From positions 1-50,495 of the forward strand of contig CAMJAP010000012.1 of the NCBI GenBank assembly GCA_946403625.1: DNA of 50,495 nucleotides, written 5' to 3'. How positions within the stretch are numbered: the first letter of the stretch is position 1; every line of letters starts with the position of its first letter. A program made the position numbers and the translations under genes. The notes beneath the pieces were generated by a model. It was not told where the DNA came from, did not search any database, and worked only from the letters and a program-made list of their open reading frames with translations. This DNA comes from an uncultured Lachnospiraceae bacterium. Lineage in GTDB: Bacteria; Bacillota; Clostridia; Lachnospirales; Lachnospiraceae. Shown here in pieces: positions 33,352 through 41,660 of the stretch.

Positions 33352-33380
33352 TTGACATACTAGGTAAAGGTGTGTATTAT
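33352..33380 (+). promoter_or_regulatory. Promoter of the fused binding protein leader
   Basis: TTGACA (33352-33357), 17-nt spacer, TATTAT (33375-33380). The bases after the -35 (TA-C-TAGGTAAA) resemble those at 212 and 24181. ACCTA (33347-33351) and TAGGT (33361-33365) form an inverted repeat across the -35, a plausible repressor site. Confidence 0.8.
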
Positions 33381-33442
33381 ACTCAAATATGAAGTGATCA
33401 CAAAGTGACACGGAAAAATCTGATCGAAAGGAGGACGACGAG

Positions 33443-33565
33443 ATGAGAGCAAATATCGAAATGATGAATATGGCTTGCATGTGCTGTATGTGCCGAATGC
33501 TTAACTCCCAGGCAAGTGATATGGTCGGGTGTTTGACTCATTTGTCGTTCACCCACAGAAAATGA
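33443..33565 (+). CDS. Cysteine-rich leader peptide of the cystine/methionine uptake operon
   Basis: A 40-codon frame with AAAGGAGG upstream. Four Cys codons (12, 14, 15, 17) and three Met are packed in MACMCCMCRM; another Cys is at 30. The Cys17 codon ends 12 nt before an antiterminator strand (33505-33515), and the stop codon lies 27 nt before the partner strand. The genes it controls import cystine and methionine. All this fits a ribosome-stalling sensor of Cys-tRNA (perhaps also Met-tRNA). It is too short and too regulatory in position to be a metal-binding protein, though that cannot be formally excluded. Confidence 0.82.
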   Translation: MRANIEMMNMACMCCMCRMLNSQASDMVGCLTHLSFTHRK

Positions 33566-33608
33566 TCCGTCATTTCGGAGATATGCTGACCATTGCCTGG
33601 GAGCAAGC
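33499..33608 (+). promoter_or_regulatory. Antiterminator pairing in the leader
   Basis: CTCCCAGGCAA at 33505-33515, inside the leader frame, is fully complementary to TTGCCTGGGAG at 33593-33603 (11 bp). Beyond a small internal loop, GCTT at 33499-33502 pairs with AAGC at 33605-33608. The downstream strand is the 5' arm of the terminator, so only one of the two can form. Confidence 0.85.
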
Positions 33609-33625
33609 TTCCGGGCTTTTCTTTT
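33595..33625 (+). terminator. Attenuator terminator
   Basis: A 9-bp stem (33595-33603 with 33608-33616, two wobbles) with loop CAAG is followed by TTTTCTTTT (33617-33625). The 3' arm can alternatively form a perfect 10-bp hairpin with 33626-33635 once RNA polymerase has passed. Confidence 0.85.
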
Positions 33626-33686
33626 GCCCGGAAGCATTTCGAGAATAACTGATGATAATCTGTCGATCAAAAAAGGGAGGAAAATT

Positions 33687-35387
33687 ATGAAAAAGAATCT
33701 GTTAACAAAACTGGTTGCCGGTATCGTGACCACGGGTCTCAGTGTAGGAGCACTGACCGGATGCGGCACCACAGGAAGCGTAACCGCTGCTGCAGGGAAT
33801 GATGCAGGGAATGATGCAGGGAGCACCGAGAGCAAGATCTATCGTACACTCGATGAGATCAAGGCATCCGGAACGGTAAACATCGGTGTATTTTCCGATA
33901 AGAATCCGTTTGGATATGTTGATGAAAACGGTGAGTATCAGGGATATGATGTTTACTTTGCAGAGCGCATCGGCCAGGATCTGGGAGTGGATATCAATTA
34001 TGTATCTACAGAAGCTGCCAGCAGAGTAGAGTATCTGGAGACCGGAAAGGTAGATATCGTACTTGCAAACTTCACGGTAACGGAGGAGAGAGCACAGAAA
34101 GTTGATTTTGCGCTTCCGTATATGAATGTTGCACTTGGTGTGGTATCCCCGGAGGATCACGTGATCGAAAGTCTGGATCAGATCAAAGCGGATGAGCAGG
34201 TGATCGTTATCTCCGGAACAACGGCTGAGACTTATCTGGAAAAGAATTATCCGGACATCCAGCTGCAGAAGTTTGACACTTATGCGACTGCGAAGACTTC
34301 TTTCGAAAACGGAACCGGCGTAGCATGGGCAAATGACAATACCGAAGTGATCGCATACGCGATCGAAAATGCAGGTTATGTGGTAGGTATTCCTTCCCTG
34401 GGAAGCCAGGATACGATCGCTCCGGCAGTATCGAAAGGAAACGAAACACTGCTGAACTGGCTGAACGATGAGATCAAGACACTGGGAGATGAGAATTTCT
34501 TCCATGCAGACTATGAAGCAACGCTTCTGGATACTTATGGTAAGGACTATGAGGATACGCTGGTAGTGGAAGGCGGAGTGGTAGCAGGAGCTGTCGCAGC
34601 TGCAGCCAGCACCGCAACAGAAGCAACCGGGGATCTTGACATCGTACCTGGTAACGGTGAGGTCATCAAGATCGCCGCATCCGCTACACCGCACGCCGAG
34701 ATCCTGGAGCAAGCGGCAGAGATCCTTAAGGATTACGGATACACCCTGGATGTAGTTGAGTTTGATGATTATGTACAGCCGAATCTGGTTGTGGAATCCG
34801 GTGAGTTTGATGCGAACTATTTCCAGCATGTTCCTTATCTGGACAGCTTTAATGAGGAGCAGGGTACCCATCTGGTCAACGCAGGCGGCATTCACTACGA
34901 ACCGTTCGGCGTATATCCCGGAAAGAAATCTTCTCTGGCAGATGTAGCAGATGGAGATTCTGTTGCAGTTCCGAATGATACAACAAATGAAGCAAGAGCT
35001 TTATTGCTTCTGCAGGATAACGGACTGCTTACCCTGAAGGACGGAGCAGGCCTGACAGCAACCGTAAACGATATCGTGGAAAATCCGTATAACCTGAAGT
35101 TTGTAGAGCTGGAAGCAGCACAGGTAGCCAGAGTCGTAAATGAAGTGGAATATGTAGTATTGAACGGTAACTATGCATTGGAAGCAGGCTATTCCGTAGG
35201 AAAAGATTCGATCGCATATGAAGCCAGCGATTCGGTTGCGGCAAAGACCTACGTAAATATCATTGCCGTAAAGGAAGGCAATGAAAACCTGGATAAGATC
35301 CGCGCCCTGGTTACTGTTTTAAGATCCGAAGATATTCAAAAATTCATAGAAGATACTTACGATGGTGCCGTAGTATTCTTTGAATAA
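33687..35387 (+). CDS. Fused dual substrate-binding lipoprotein: cystine-type plus MetQ-type
   Basis: A 566-residue lipoprotein (lipobox LTGC, Cys26). Residues about 45-295 are an amino-acid binding domain of SBP family 3, as in cystine binders (GTVNIGVFSDKNPFGYVDENGE, GKVDIVLANFTVTEERA). After an Ala/Thr/Glu-rich linker (about 296-320), residues 321-566 are an NlpA/MetQ methionine-binding domain (EVIKIAASATPHAEILEQAA, FDANYFQHVPYLD). One chain therefore holds two unrelated binding folds. The next five genes encode exactly the two matching transporters, so one anchored protein seems to feed both. The ATG at 33687 has GGGAGG upstream; an in-frame start at 33624 lies in the attenuator. Confidence 0.9.
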   Translation: MKKNLLTKLVAGIVTTGLSVGALTGCGTTGSVTAAAGNDAGNDAGSTESKIYRTLDEIKASGTVNIGVFSDKNPFGYVDENGEYQGYDVYFAERIGQDLGVDINYVSTEAASRVEYLETGKVDIVLANFTVTEERAQKVDFALPYMNVALGVVSPEDHVIESLDQIKADEQVIVISGTTAETYLEKNYPDIQLQKFDTYATAKTSFENGTGVAWANDNTEVIAYAIENAGYVVGIPSLGSQDTIAPAVSKGNETLLNWLNDEIKTLGDENFFHADYEATLLDTYGKDYEDTLVVEGGVVAGAVAAAASTATEATGDLDIVPGNGEVIKIAASATPHAEILEQAAEILKDYGYTLDVVEFDDYVQPNLVVESGEFDANYFQHVPYLDSFNEEQGTHLVNAGGIHYEPFGVYPGKKSSLADVADGDSVAVPNDTTNEARALLLLQDNGLLTLKDGAGLTATVNDIVENPYNLKFVELEAAQVARVVNEVEYVVLNGNYALEAGYSVGKDSIAYEASDSVAAKTYVNIIAVKEGNENLDKIRALVTVLRSEDIQKFIEDTYDGAVVFFE

Positions 35388-35402
35388 ATCTTCCTTGGTG
35401 GT

Positions 35403-35441
35403 ATTCGGGAGAGCGGTCAAAGCTCTCCCGAATATTTTTTT
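35403..35441 (+). terminator. Intrinsic terminator after the fused binding protein
   Basis: Perfect 12-bp stem (35403-35414 with 35422-35433), 7-nt loop, seven T. It lies within the operon before metN, so it probably lets most transcripts end after the abundant binding protein, with some readthrough. Confidence 0.92.
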
Positions 35442-35465
35442 AACGACATCATATCTGAGGTGACT

Positions 35466-36479
35466 ATGAGCGAGATCGAAATAAAAAATCTTACAAAACA
35501 GTTCAAAGTAAAAGACAGTACGGTAACCGCATTGGATCATATCAATCTTTCGGTTGAGAAGGGTGATATCTTCGGTATCATCGGAATGTCGGGAGCCGGA
35601 AAGAGCACTTTGGTAAGATCCATCAATTATCTGGAACAGCCGAGTGAAGGACAGGTTCTGATCGACGGTGTGGATCTTGCGGATCTGAATGACAGAGAAC
35701 TCCGGAAAAAGAGAAGTGAGATCGGAATGATCTTTCAGGGATTTAACCTGCTGGAGCAGAAAAACGTCATCGATAATGTCTGCTTTCCTCTGGAGATCTC
35801 CGGAAAAAAGAAAAAGGAAGCAAGAGAACGGGCAAGAGAGCTGTTGAAAACCGTATATCTGGAAGAAAAGGAAAAGGCGTATCCTTCCCAGTTATCCGGC
35901 GGGCAGAAGCAGCGTGTCGCCATCGCCAGAGCATTGGCGACCAATCCAAAGATCCTTCTTTGTGATGAGGCCACCAGCGCACTGGATCCGCAGACGACGG
36001 AATCCATCCTTCAGTTACTGAAGGAGATCAATGAGAAATACGGGATCACGATCGTGATCATTACACATCAGATGTCCGTGGTAACGAGGATCTGCAAAAA
36101 GGTAGCGATCATCGAAAACGGATTCCTGGTGGAAGAGGGGCCGGTAGACAGAGTCTTTGAGGCGCCGCAGTCGGATGCGGCAAAGGAGCTCATCCTGGAA
36201 AAGAAGAAGGAATACCTGCCGGTAGAAGATCTGAAAGCCGATCGGAAGATCCGGATCGTTTTTGAAGACAATTCTTCATACGAACCGGTAGTGGCAAATC
36301 TGATCCTGCATTTCGGAAAACCGGTTAACATACTGAAAGCAGATACCAAAAATATCGGCGGAAGAGCAAGAGGTGAGATGATCCTGGGGCTGCCGGATGG
36401 TGAAGAGATCCAGGATCAGATGATCACCTGGATCCGTGAAAGAGGTTTGACGGTAACGGAGGTGGACGAGGATGTTTGA
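35466..36479 (+). CDS. metN: Methionine ABC transporter ATPase
   Basis: A 337-residue ATPase with Walker A GMSGAGKST, signature LSGGQKQRVAIARAL, Walker B LLCDEATSALDP and a C-terminal NIL domain (about residues 255-337, RIVFEDNSSYEPVVANLILHF...) that senses intracellular methionine in MetN. The ATG at 35466 is preferred to a GTG two codons earlier because GAGG is correctly spaced. It overlaps metI by eight bases. Confidence 0.93.
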   Translation: MSEIEIKNLTKQFKVKDSTVTALDHINLSVEKGDIFGIIGMSGAGKSTLVRSINYLEQPSEGQVLIDGVDLADLNDRELRKKRSEIGMIFQGFNLLEQKNVIDNVCFPLEISGKKKKEARERARELLKTVYLEEKEKAYPSQLSGGQKQRVAIARALATNPKILLCDEATSALDPQTTESILQLLKEINEKYGITIVIITHQMSVVTRICKKVAIIENGFLVEEGPVDRVFEAPQSDAAKELILEKKKEYLPVEDLKADRKIRIVFEDNSSYEPVVANLILHFGKPVNILKADTKNIGGRARGEMILGLPDGEEIQDQMITWIRERGLTVTEVDEDV

Positions 36480-37134
36480 CGAAAAAGTAATAGAGATGCT
36501 TCTTGTGGGAATAAAAGATACCTTGTATATGACACTGGCCTCTACCTTGTTCGGATATGTAGTGGGACTTCCGCTGGGTATTGTTTTGAATGTAACAGGG
36601 AAGAATGGATTGAAGCCGAATTCCCTGATCTACGGGATCGGAGATTTTATCTGCAATATCATAAGGAGTGTACCTTTTCTGATCCTGCTGATCCTTCTGA
36701 TCCCCTTTACAAGATTTGTGGTGGGACAGAGTTACGGATCTTCCGCAACCATCGTTCCCCTCGTGATCTGTGCTGCACCTTATATCGCAAGAGTCGTGGA
36801 GGCATCGCTTAACGAGGTAGATGCAGGAGTGATCGAGGCAGCGCGTGCTATGGGGGCCAGCAATGCACAGATCATATGGAAGGTGTTGCTCGTGGAAGCA
36901 AGAGTTTCTCTGCTGAACGGATTGACGATCACGACAGGAATACTGCTGGGATATTCTGCAATGTCCGGAACAGTCGGTGGCGGCGGTCTGGGAGACATTG
37001 CGGTGAGATACGGTTATTACCGCTGGCAGACAGGGATCATGGTAGTAACGGTTCTTCTGCTGATCATCATCTTTCAGATCATTCAGCATATCGGAGCCGG
37101 TTTTACAAGGCGTATCGATCACAGGAAACGATAG
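36472..37134 (+). CDS. metI: Methionine ABC transporter permease
   Basis: A 220-residue permease with five predicted helices and the MetI EAA loop (EAARAMGASNAQIIWKVLLVEARVSLLNG); RSVPFLILLILLIPFTRFVVG is characteristic. It pairs with MetN and, by inference, with the C-terminal domain of the fused binding protein. Confidence 0.93.
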   Translation: MFDEKVIEMLLVGIKDTLYMTLASTLFGYVVGLPLGIVLNVTGKNGLKPNSLIYGIGDFICNIIRSVPFLILLILLIPFTRFVVGQSYGSSATIVPLVICAAPYIARVVEASLNEVDAGVIEAARAMGASNAQIIWKVLLVEARVSLLNGLTITTGILLGYSAMSGTVGGGGLGDIAVRYGYYRWQTGIMVVTVLLLIIIFQIIQHIGAGFTRRIDHRKR

Positions 37135-37143
37135 GACGGAGAT

Positions 37144-37818
37144 ATGAATACAGAGGTAGTCAATTCCTATATCCCGATATATGTGAAGGCTTTTCTGCTG
37201 ACGTTAAAGATCGGTTGGGTCGGTGTGGTACTTGCATTTATCCTGGGGATCGCAGGGGCATTTGTATTATACTTTAAGCTTCCGGTACTTTCTGCTTTGA
37301 CCAGAGCATACGTGGAATTGTTCCGGAACACACCGTTACTGGTACAGCTTTTTTTCATCTATTACGGATTGCCGGTACTGGGGTTTAAGATCAATGCAGA
37401 AGTCTGCGGTGCAGTCGGACTGGGGCTTCTGGGCGGAAGTTATATGACAGAGAGCATACGGAGCGGACTGGATGCTGTGCCGAAGATACAGACGGAAAGC
37501 GCGGTGAGTCTGGGAATGAGCAGATCACAGACCTTTTTATCGGTGATTCTTCCGCAGGCATTTTCGATCAGCATACCGGCACTCGTTGCAAATGTGATAT
37601 TCCTGCTGAAGGAAACCAGTGTCTTTTCGGCGATCAGTCTGATGGACCTGATGTTTACCGCGAAAGATCTGATCGGGCTGTATTATAACACTACGGAAAG
37701 TCTTTTCCTGCTGGTAGTGTTTTATATCATCATGCTTTTGCCGGTATCCTTTGCGGGAAGCATGATTGAAAAAAAGATGAGATTCAAAATGTTTGGGGAT
37801 GGAAAGCATGGGATTTGA
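37144..37818 (+). CDS. Polar amino-acid (cystine-type) ABC permease 1
   Basis: A 224-residue permease of the HisMQ/TcyB family: VELFRNTPLLVQLFFIYYGLP is the classic signature, followed by the ESAVSLGMSRSQTFLSVILPQA loop. The family works as homo- or heterodimers; a second, different permease follows, so a heterodimer is likely. Its substrate is inferred from the cystine-type domain of the fused binding protein. Confidence 0.88.
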   Translation: MNTEVVNSYIPIYVKAFLLTLKIGWVGVVLAFILGIAGAFVLYFKLPVLSALTRAYVELFRNTPLLVQLFFIYYGLPVLGFKINAEVCGAVGLGLLGGSYMTESIRSGLDAVPKIQTESAVSLGMSRSQTFLSVILPQAFSISIPALVANVIFLLKETSVFSAISLMDLMFTAKDLIGLYYNTTESLFLLVVFYIIMLLPVSFAGSMIEKKMRFKMFGDGKHGI

Positions 37819-38476
37819 AGTATTGCTAAAAGGGAAAAATCCGGTACGCCTGTTGGCGGGACTGGGAGTTGCTTTACGGATCAGTCTGATCTCCGTAGTG
37901 ATCAGCATTCTGCTCGGATTGATCATCGGTACGCTGATGACGATGAAAAATCCGTTGATCCATGCGGTTTCCAGGATCTATCTTGAGATCGTCCGTATCA
38001 TGCCTCAGATGGTGCTGCTGTTTATCGTGTTTTTCGGATTTACCAAGATGACGGGACACAATCTGTCTGCAGAGGTATCCTCCGTTATCGTGTTTTCTTT
38101 TTGGGGGACCGCGGAGATGGCCGATCTGGTGAGAGGATGTTTAACCAGTATTCCGGCCATCCAATACGAGAGCAGTAAGGCGCTTGGTCTTTCAAGGGTA
38201 CAGACGTATCGCTATGTGATCATTCCGCAGATCATACGAAGGCTCCTGCCGCTATCGATCAATCTGATCACCCGAATGATCAAGACCACGAGTCTGATCA
38301 TGATGATCGGGATCGTGGAAGTGCTTAAGGTGGGACAGCAGATCATTGAAGCAAACAGGAAAACATCACCGCATGCGGCATTTGGTGTTTTTGCAGCAAT
38401 CTTTATCTTATATTTCCTGGCATGCTGGCCGATCAGCTGTTTGTCAAAATATCTGGAAAAACGCTGGGAAAATTAG
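37808..38476 (+). CDS. Polar amino-acid (cystine-type) ABC permease 2
   Basis: A 222-residue HisMQ/TcyB-family permease with LEIVRIMPQMVLLFIVFFGF and the loop ESSKALGLSRVQTYRYVIIPQIIRRLLP. It overlaps the previous gene by 11 bases. The start is uncertain: ATG 37808 or ATG 37799, neither with a strong ribosome-binding site, so coupling to the upstream gene is likely. Confidence 0.85.
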   Translation: MGFEVLLKGKNPVRLLAGLGVALRISLISVVISILLGLIIGTLMTMKNPLIHAVSRIYLEIVRIMPQMVLLFIVFFGFTKMTGHNLSAEVSSVIVFSFWGTAEMADLVRGCLTSIPAIQYESSKALGLSRVQTYRYVIIPQIIRRLLPLSINLITRMIKTTSLIMMIGIVEVLKVGQQIIEANRKTSPHAAFGVFAAIFILYFLACWPISCLSKYLEKRWEN

Positions 38477-38496
38477 GGATGGGAGCAAATAAGACA

Positions 38497-39210
38497 ATGG
38501 AAGAAAAAGAGATTTTGAAGGTGGACCATCTTACAAAGAAATATGAGGACCTTACCGTTTTGGAGGATATCAGTTTCAGCCTGAAAAAAGGGGAAGTGGT
38601 TGTGGTCGTAGGGCCATCCGGCTGCGGTAAGAGTACGCTTCTGCGATGCATCAACGGTCTGGAAGAGATACAGGACGGAAAGGTAAGTATAGAAGGAAAA
38701 ACCGGAATGGTGTTTCAGAGTTACGACCTGTTTCCGCATCTGAGTGTGCTGCAGAATCTGATGCTTGCCCCGCTAAAGGTACAGAAAAGAAAAAAAGAAG
38801 AAGTGCAAAAAGAGGCAGAGCAGTTGCTGGAACGGGTGGGTTTATTGGCGAAAGCAAAGCAGTATCCAAGACAACTATCCGGTGGACAGAAACAGAGAGT
38901 CGCCATCGTTAGGGCATTGATCATGCATCCGGAAGTACTTTTGTTTGATGAAGTAACTGCAGCCCTGGATCCGGAAATGGTCAGGGAAGTATTGGATGTG
39001 ATCATGGATCTTGCAAAGCAGGACAAGACGATGCTCATTGTCACTCATGAAATGGCATTTGCAAGAGCGGTAGCAGACCGTGTGATCTTTCTGGATGGCG
39101 GTTCCGTGATCGAAGATACCGATCCGGAAAATTTCTTCGGATCACCCCGTACCGAACGGGCAAAGAGATTTTTGCGGACATTTGAATTTGAATCCGTGAA
39201 TGCATCATAA
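38497..39210 (+). CDS. Polar amino-acid (cystine-type) ABC ATPase
   Basis: A 237-residue GlnQ/TcyC-type ATPase with Walker A GPSGCGKST, VFQSYDLFPHLSVLQNLMLAPL, signature LSGGQKQRVAIVRALI and Walker B VLLFDEVTAALDPE, then IVTHEMAFARAVADRVIFLDGG. The usual helical stretch between the first strand and Q-loop is short. The ATG at 38497 (GGGAG 11 bases upstream) is preferred; ATG 38479 is possible. Confidence 0.88.
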   Translation: MEEKEILKVDHLTKKYEDLTVLEDISFSLKKGEVVVVVGPSGCGKSTLLRCINGLEEIQDGKVSIEGKTGMVFQSYDLFPHLSVLQNLMLAPLKVQKRKKEEVQKEAEQLLERVGLLAKAKQYPRQLSGGQKQRVAIVRALIMHPEVLLFDEVTAALDPEMVREVLDVIMDLAKQDKTMLIVTHEMAFARAVADRVIFLDGGSVIEDTDPENFFGSPRTERAKRFLRTFEFESVNAS

Positions 39211-39238
39211 TAAAAAGTTGTATCAGTAGGAAAAAAGG

Positions 39239-39285
39239 CTGCATGGGAAGAGAATTTCGTGTTCTCTGAGCATAGCAGTTTTTTT
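39239..39285 (+). terminator. Terminator of the uptake operon
   Basis: CTGC (39239-39242) with GCAG (39275-39278) and an inner AGAGAA/TTCTCT helix, then seven T at 39279-39285. It marks the right edge of the sulfur island. Confidence 0.8.
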
Positions 39286-39363
39286 ATTATACAGATAACC
39301 TGTTTGGAGACAGAAAACGGGAGTGATAGATTTTGATTAATATTCACGATAGATATTTCGTAA

Positions 39364-39392
39364 TTTTCAGGTGTAAAAATAGATGTTAAGAT
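39364..39392 (+). promoter_or_regulatory. Possible promoter of the nucleosidase gene
   Basis: TTTTCA (39364-39369), 17-nt spacer, TAAGAT (39387-39392). It is a weak match; nothing else is recognisable in 39286-39454 and there is no riboswitch signature. Confidence 0.3.
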
Positions 39393-39454
39393 TACTTTAT
39401 GCCCGTAAGCACAGATAGACAATCTGAAAAAAAGAAAATGCCGGAGGAGCATTC

Positions 39455-40159
39455 ATGAAAAGTGTATTAATAGTAAGTGCGCTGCCACAGGAGACCGAAT
39501 ACATTTCCGATTATGTCAATGAACAGGAAAACTGGAAACAGCTTGATGAAAACAACTATATAAATGCGGATCGTACACTGAGTATTCATGTCAGAGTACT
39601 TGGAGTCGGCAAGGTGAATGCAGCGTTTCAAACGGCAGATGCGATAAATGAAGTCAAGCCGGATCTGATCGTAAATATCGGTGTTGCCGGCGGATTGGCA
39701 GATGATCTGGATGTAGGTTCTCTTGCTATTGGTACCGATTATGTTCAAGTAGATCTGAAAACACTTTTGCCGGAAAATGCTCCCGTCATTGCACCTTCCG
39801 CGAAAGAACTGGTTGATTCACTTTTGAGGGTAGCCCGGCAAAGTGGGATCAGCTGTAAGGCCGGAAAGATAGCTACCGGTGACTTTGTTCTTTACGAAGA
39901 AGAAAAACGGAGAAACATAAAAGATGAGTATGATCCGATTGCCTTTGATATGGAATCTGCAGCGATCGCGCAGGTGGCTACAGCAAAGGGAATTGATTTT
40001 GTATCGATCAGAAGTTTTTCGGATATGGCGAATACAAAAACGGTCGGACAGTTTTCTCAGAAGAAAGAATTGGACGAAGATCGGAAGAAGCTTCTTAGAA
40101 AGGTATTCAGGCTGCCGGCAAAGCTGATCGTGGATTACTTGAATGAATCGGAAGGGTAG
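39455..40159 (+). CDS. mtnN: 5'-methylthioadenosine/S-adenosylhomocysteine nucleosidase family protein
   Basis: A 234-residue nucleoside phosphorylase-fold enzyme that would split MTA and SAH, recycling products of SAM use. It has the N-terminal Glu13 of the ALPQE(TE) motif, NIGVAGGLADDLDVGSLAIGTDYVQ, ATGDFVLYEE, and the FDMESAAIAQVA stretch with a following RSFSDMAN, where the family usually has R-ISD. GGAGGAG precedes the ATG. Gene symbol by family similarity. Confidence 0.85.
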   Translation: MKSVLIVSALPQETEYISDYVNEQENWKQLDENNYINADRTLSIHVRVLGVGKVNAAFQTADAINEVKPDLIVNIGVAGGLADDLDVGSLAIGTDYVQVDLKTLLPENAPVIAPSAKELVDSLLRVARQSGISCKAGKIATGDFVLYEEEKRRNIKDEYDPIAFDMESAAIAQVATAKGIDFVSIRSFSDMANTKTVGQFSQKKELDEDRKKLLRKVFRLPAKLIVDYLNESEG

Positions 40160-41524
40160 GTGTTAACTATCAAGAGAGATATGACAGAGGAAAATGTAAC
40201 CGCTGCGTTACTATGGTTTATTCTTCCGCTGACGGCGGGAAACATCATTCAGCAGTTATATAACATTGTGGATATCTTTATTGTGGGGCACTACTTGGGA
40301 AGGAGTGCCCTTGCTTCTGTGGGTGCGGTATCCAATATTATTTTTTTGTTTAACGCCGTTATGATCGGATTAAAATCCGGCATCGCGGTGATTTCCTCCG
40401 GAGATTACGGGAGAAAAGATTATATCAGTTATCTGAAAAGCATCCGAAGCGCGAAGCTTTTGATCGGCATTGGGATCGCGGTCACACTTCTGACGGGGCT
40501 TGTCGGCGGGAACCTCATACTGAAGTTTATACAGGTTCCGGAGGAAGTATGGGATTCTTCGATTCTGTATTTTAAGATCATTGTATTGGGTTATCCTTTT
40601 TTGTTCGTGTTTAATTATGGAAGTGCCATTATGCAGTCGATCGGAAACTCAAAGATCGTGTTTTTGTCTTTGGCAGGCAGCACAATGGTGAATGTGATAT
40701 TGGATGTGGTGTTTGTAAGAATATCAGGTTATGGAGTGGCAGGGGCAGCTCTCGCAACTGTGATCTCACAAATGATTCCGGCGATCATCCTTTTGTTTGC
40801 TCTCAAAACTGATGCTGTCATGCGGGAGATCAAAAAACAGGGTAACCGGTCGGTATCCGGTCCGTCTGTCACAAAGATCAGGGAAATATTACAGGTGTCG
40901 CTGCCGGCTATGCTGCAACAGGGGATATTGGCAATAGGTGTCGTATCGATTACTGCGCTGATCAATAAATGCGGCACGGAGATGATAGCCGGTGTGACGG
41001 TAGCGGGTAAGATAGAAGGCATTGTTACTATGCCGGTAGTCACTATAGGTGAGGCTCTTGCAGTTTTCACAGCGCAAAACATCGGGGCCGGGAAATGGGA
41101 AAGAGTGCAGGAAGGCTTGAAGAGCGCCATTAAAATATGCGGTGTGATGGGGATCGCGCTTTCTGTATTGGTAGTCTGCAAGGGGAAGTTTCTCATTGGC
41201 CTATTTCTGGATCAATACAATGATATGATCATAGAAAAAGGATATTGTTATATGATGTCCATCATGGTTATGATATTTTTTATGATTCCTTTCAGATGTT
41301 TTATCGGGGTAGCCACCGGAATGAAGAATATGATGGTAGTGCTGGTCAGCTTTGGTCTGAATATCCTTGGACGCGTTACCAGTGCATATATTCTTTTCCC
41401 TGTCGTAAAGGAATATGCGATCTACCTTGCGAATCCATTCAGCGTATTGATCGGAACGATCACTGTTGTCCTGTTATATACCAGAGAAGCACAGGCGAAA
41501 ACTGCGTGTCCGACGCAAACATAG
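40160..41524 (+). CDS. MATE-family multidrug/metabolite exporter
   Basis: A 454-residue membrane protein with about twelve helices. N-terminal LPLTAGNIIQQLYNIVDIFIVGHYLG is the typical MATE start, and SLPAMLQQGILAIGVVSITALINKCG begins the second half. The GTG at 40160 directly follows the nucleosidase stop; an ATG at 40181 is an alternative. The substrate is unknown. Operon placement with the nucleosidase may be chance. Confidence 0.9.
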   Translation: MLTIKRDMTEENVTAALLWFILPLTAGNIIQQLYNIVDIFIVGHYLGRSALASVGAVSNIIFLFNAVMIGLKSGIAVISSGDYGRKDYISYLKSIRSAKLLIGIGIAVTLLTGLVGGNLILKFIQVPEEVWDSSILYFKIIVLGYPFLFVFNYGSAIMQSIGNSKIVFLSLAGSTMVNVILDVVFVRISGYGVAGAALATVISQMIPAIILLFALKTDAVMREIKKQGNRSVSGPSVTKIREILQVSLPAMLQQGILAIGVVSITALINKCGTEMIAGVTVAGKIEGIVTMPVVTIGEALAVFTAQNIGAGKWERVQEGLKSAIKICGVMGIALSVLVVCKGKFLIGLFLDQYNDMIIEKGYCYMMSIMVMIFFMIPFRCFIGVATGMKNMMVVLVSFGLNILGRVTSAYILFPVVKEYAIYLANPFSVLIGTITVVLLYTREAQAKTACPTQT

Positions 41525-41593
41525 AGCGGAGCATAGAGAGTTATCAAACACTTTTCGACAGACTGTTTGATATGTTTCGGTCAATTTTGAAAA

Positions 41594-41636
41594 GAATGTT
41601 CATTAACCCTTCGGGGGTATGGCATTCTTTTTTTTT
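41594..41636 (+). terminator. Terminator after the MATE gene
   Basis: GAATG (41594-41598) pairs with CATTC (41623-41627) around an inner ACCC-TTCG-GGGT helix, followed by nine T. Confidence 0.85.
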
Positions 41637-41660
41637 GTGTGTTAATGTCTCGTTATCGAG

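Noticed and set aside
33381..33686. T-box controlling the cystine/methionine operon
   Set aside because: No T-box consensus or specifier-like stem; the structure is explained by leader-strand pairing and the terminator.
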